The notes below the pieces were generated by a model. That model was not told where the DNA came from, ran no database searches, and saw only the letters and a list, made by a program, of their open reading frames with translations. The translations under genes and the position numbers were made by a program. A stretch of DNA of 7,108 nucleotides from Frankiales bacterium (GTDB taxonomy: Bacteria > Actinomycetota > Actinomycetes > Mycobacteriales > SCTD01): positions 1 to 7,108 of the forward strand of contig JAOPWI010000021.1 in the NCBI GenBank assembly GCA_025965755.1, read 5' to 3'. Each line of letters starts with the position of its first letter. Position 1 is the first letter of the stretch. Shown piece after piece: positions 5,350-7,108 of the stretch.

Positions 5350-5378
5350 CGGTCAGGTGCGCATCGGCCTCCTGACCG
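5350..5378. repeat. Inverted repeat with 8-bp arms between divergent genes
   Basis: CGGTCAGG (5350-5357) and CCTGACCG (5371-5378) are perfectly complementary around a 13-nt centre. The element lies in the roughly 100-bp spacer between the DivIVA-motif gene (minus) and the secreted protease (plus). Its right arm overlaps the candidate -35 element of the protease. It is a plausible operator for one or both genes; in RNA it could form a hairpin in the leader of the DivIVA-motif transcript. Confidence 0.5.
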
Positions 5379-5400
5379 ACAGGCGTGTGACCCTGATAGG
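5372..5400 (+). promoter_or_regulatory. Weak candidate promoter for the S8 protease gene
   Basis: CTGACC (5372-5377) and GATAGG (5395-5400) stand 17 nt apart and resemble, at 4 of 6 and 3 of 6 positions, the housekeeping -35 and -10 elements. Initiation near 5407 would leave a leader of only 10-17 nt. The match is modest, and the AT-containing patch CTGATAGG in very GC-rich DNA is the main argument. Confidence 0.3.
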
Positions 5401-5417
5401 ACCCCCCGCTGCTGGAG

Positions 5418-7108
5418 ATGCTCGTGCACCTGCGCTGCCTGCTCGTTCCCCTGCTCGCCGCCGCCCTGCTGCCGCTGTCCTCAGGGACGGCCAGCGCGGC
5501 GGGCCGCTCCGTGGCGGCAGACCGCGGGCAGGTGGTCGCGCTGGCGCAGGACGGGCTGACCGCGGACCGGGCCACCAGGACGTACGGGCAGCACGACGGC
5601 GCCCCGACGACCAAGGCCTGCTACGGCGAGGAGCAGCAGAGCCCGGCCGAGGGCACGGCGCTGGACGCCGCGCAGTACGGCGCCTTCTACGGCTGCCTGA
5701 GCGCCGGCGAGTGGCTGTTCCCCTTCACCACGTACGACGAGTTCACCTCGCCGCAGCTGCGCTCGGTGGATGTCCGGATCGACGCGGACGGCGACCCCAG
5801 AACGGGCTGCGGCGGCTTCGAGTGGGACGTCACGGGCTACTGGTCGGGTGCGCACGAGCGGCTGGAGGCGGCGGTCATGCGCGCGCCGACCTGCGAGGTC
5901 ACCTCGTGGACCTACGCCGCGGCGGCCGACGTCCAGCGGCCGCCGGGAGCCCGGGATGTCGGGCTGCTGTTCCGCAACGCCGACATCGGCAATCCGAGCA
6001 CGATCCGCTGGTACGCCGAGCTGTGGGCCACCTCCGACGACGCCCCGGAGCGGCTGCCGGCGACCGGCGCGCGCACCGAGTCCGGCTTTCTGGCGGCGTC
6101 CACGTCGTGCGGAACGGCCGGCACCCGGCGCTGGTACGCCAGCACCGACGAGGTGGAGGCGCTGCGGGCCGCCGGCGCGCGCGACCTGGCCGTCACCGGG
6201 ACCGGACTGACCCGCTTCACGGGCGACCCGGTGCGCGCCCAGGCCGCGCTCAAGCGGGTCGACCCGCAGGCCGTCGTGCGCCCGGACGACGGCCTGCAGC
6301 TGGCCGCGGAGCCCCGCGACCCCGCGCTCGCGACGCAGTGGAACCTGGAGCAGGTGCGCGCCGCCGCGGCCTGGGGCGTCACGCGCGGCAGCCGCAGCAT
6401 CGTCGTCGCCGTCATCGACACCGGCGCCGACTACACCCACCCGGACCTGCGCGGCAAGCTGACCGGCGGCTACGACGCCGTGCGCGGCTCCGCCATCACC
6501 GGTGGCAACGCCGACACCGTCGGGCACGGCACCGCGGTGGCCGGGGTGGTCGGCGCCAGCACCGACGACGACTACGGCCTCGCCTCGCTGGGCTGGAACA
6601 CCCTGGTCATGCCGATCAAGGTCGACGACGACGCCGGTCAGCTGTCGACCAGCGCGGTCATCGACGCGATCCGCTACGCCGCCGATCAGGGCGCGAAGGT
6701 CCTCAACCTGAGCCTGGGCGGCTGCCAGCGCGACCCCCGGCTCAGCGAGGCGCTGCAGTACGCGATCAGCAAGGGCGCGCTCCCGGTCGCCGCCGCGGGC
6801 AACGAGGCGCTGGAGGGCAACCCGGTCGAGTACCCGGCGGCCGACCCGAACGTGCTGGGCGTGGGCGCCACCGCCCGGGACCAGACCCGGGCCCGCTACA
6901 GCAACTTCGGCCCGCAGGTCGACCTGGTGGCGCCGGGCGGCAACGCCGACGGCCGGCCGGAGGACGACCTGCCGGTGCTCCAGCGCGGCGGGGGCATCAT
7001 GCGGGCGGCCGGCAGCAGCTTCTCCGCCCCGCTGGTCTCCGCCGCGGCAGCGCTCGTCCTGGCCCACGACGGCACCCTCGGCCCGGCCGAGGTCGCCTCC
7101 CGGCTGGT
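5418..7108 (+). CDS. Secreted subtilisin-family (S8) serine protease with novel N-terminal region, partial at right edge
   Basis: The frame is open for 563 codons to the right edge; the C-terminus is missing. Residues 1-27 look like a Sec signal peptide (hydrophobic core LLVPLLAAALLPL, cleavage likely after T-A-S-A), so the enzyme is exported. Residues 28-220 match no domain I recognise; they hold Cys68, 93, 131 and 159, many aromatics and an acidic DADGDPRTGCGGFE stretch. Residues 228-305 resemble an inhibitor-type propeptide leading to the usual QWNLEQV...AAAW entry. The catalytic domain is complete to its serine: D334 in VIDTGADYTHPDL, H370 in GHGTAVAG, oxyanion N462 in AAAGNE and S534 in GSSFSAP. 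Serine replaces the usual threonine of GTS. The ATG at 5418 abuts GGAG; GTG at 5424 (codon 3) has GGAG at a proper 6 nt and may be the true start. The gene is divergent from the DivIVA-motif gene. Confidence 0.92.
   Translation, partial: MLVHLRCLLVPLLAAALLPLSSGTASAAGRSVAADRGQVVALAQDGLTADRATRTYGQHDGAPTTKACYGEEQQSPAEGTALDAAQYGAFYGCLSAGEWLFPFTTYDEFTSPQLRSVDVRIDADGDPRTGCGGFEWDVTGYWSGAHERLEAAVMRAPTCEVTSWTYAAAADVQRPPGARDVGLLFRNADIGNPSTIRWYAELWATSDDAPERLPATGARTESGFLAASTSCGTAGTRRWYASTDEVEALRAAGARDLAVTGTGLTRFTGDPVRAQAALKRVDPQAVVRPDDGLQLAAEPRDPALATQWNLEQVRAAAAWGVTRGSRSIVVAVIDTGADYTHPDLRGKLTGGYDAVRGSAITGGNADTVGHGTAVAGVVGASTDDDYGLASLGWNTLVMPIKVDDDAGQLSTSAVIDAIRYAADQGAKVLNLSLGGCQRDPRLSEALQYAISKGALPVAAAGNEALEGNPVEYPAADPNVLGVGATARDQTRARYSNFGPQVDLVAPGGNADGRPEDDLPVLQRGGGIMRAAGSSFSAPLVSAAAALVLAHDGTLGPAEVASRL

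Noticed and set aside
5481..7067. Minus-strand open frame of 528 codons opposite the S8 protease
   Set aside because: The plus-strand frame holds a signal peptide and a full Asp/His/Ser triad. The minus-strand product is low-complexity and matches nothing.

Overview
The window is chromosomal DNA from a very G+C-rich actinobacterium (roughly three quarters G+C by eye, GC-rich third codon positions, GTG starts used alongside ATG). Several proteins are actinobacterial hallmarks: a SigE-type ECF sigma factor with a ZAS anti-sigma factor, a DUF3117 micro-protein and a small membrane-anchored DivIVA-motif protein. The genus cannot be fixed from this stretch. No mobile element, CRISPR array, rRNA or tRNA is visible. 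The content looks like conserved core genome, not an accessory island.

Left part (1-1652): on the minus strand, sigE (229-822) is followed by a zinc-binding anti-sigma gene that runs off the left edge. The two overlap by ATGA, so they are probably translationally coupled. Upstream of sigE lies a strong match to an ECF promoter (GGGAACC, 16 nt, CGTT), which suggests that SigE drives its own operon. Divergent from it is a class I SAM-dependent methyltransferase of the type that flanks sigE in mycobacteria (Rv1220c-like). Its frame has no ATG, GTG or TTG before the middle of the domain; the best start is an ATC behind a GGAGG.

Middle (1662-4408): pepA (M17 leucyl aminopeptidase, minus) converges on the methyltransferase with only 9 bp between them. 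Upstream of pepA on the same strand is the 55-residue DUF3117 gene. Divergent from that is a crotonase-fold acyl-CoA hydratase/isomerase with a PaaG-like active site. The two leaders, 3177-3284 and 3453-3604, hold several palindromes, including a perfect 20-bp one just ahead of the DUF3117 ribosome-binding site.

Right part (4405-7108): an SRPBCC protein (minus) ends in a CTAG that is at once its own stop and that of the convergent crotonase gene. Upstream of it, probably in the same operon, is a DivIVA-motif membrane protein whose C-terminal tail is built from an 18-bp minisatellite. Divergent from this, across a 100-bp spacer carrying an 8-bp-arm inverted repeat, is a secreted S8 (subtilisin-type) serine protease cut off by the right edge. 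It carries about 190 residues of unrecognised cysteine-containing sequence between the signal peptide and the prodomain-like segment.

The genes do not form one pathway. The sigE/anti-sigma pair is an envelope-stress module. The order DivIVA-motif protein, DUF3117, methyltransferase, sigE, anti-sigma recalls the Rv1209-Rv1222 interval of Mycobacterium tuberculosis, with other genes interspersed. I see no convincing undescribed multi-gene system. The points most worth a second look are the non-canonical methyltransferase start, the protease N-terminal domain, and the regulatory palindromes.
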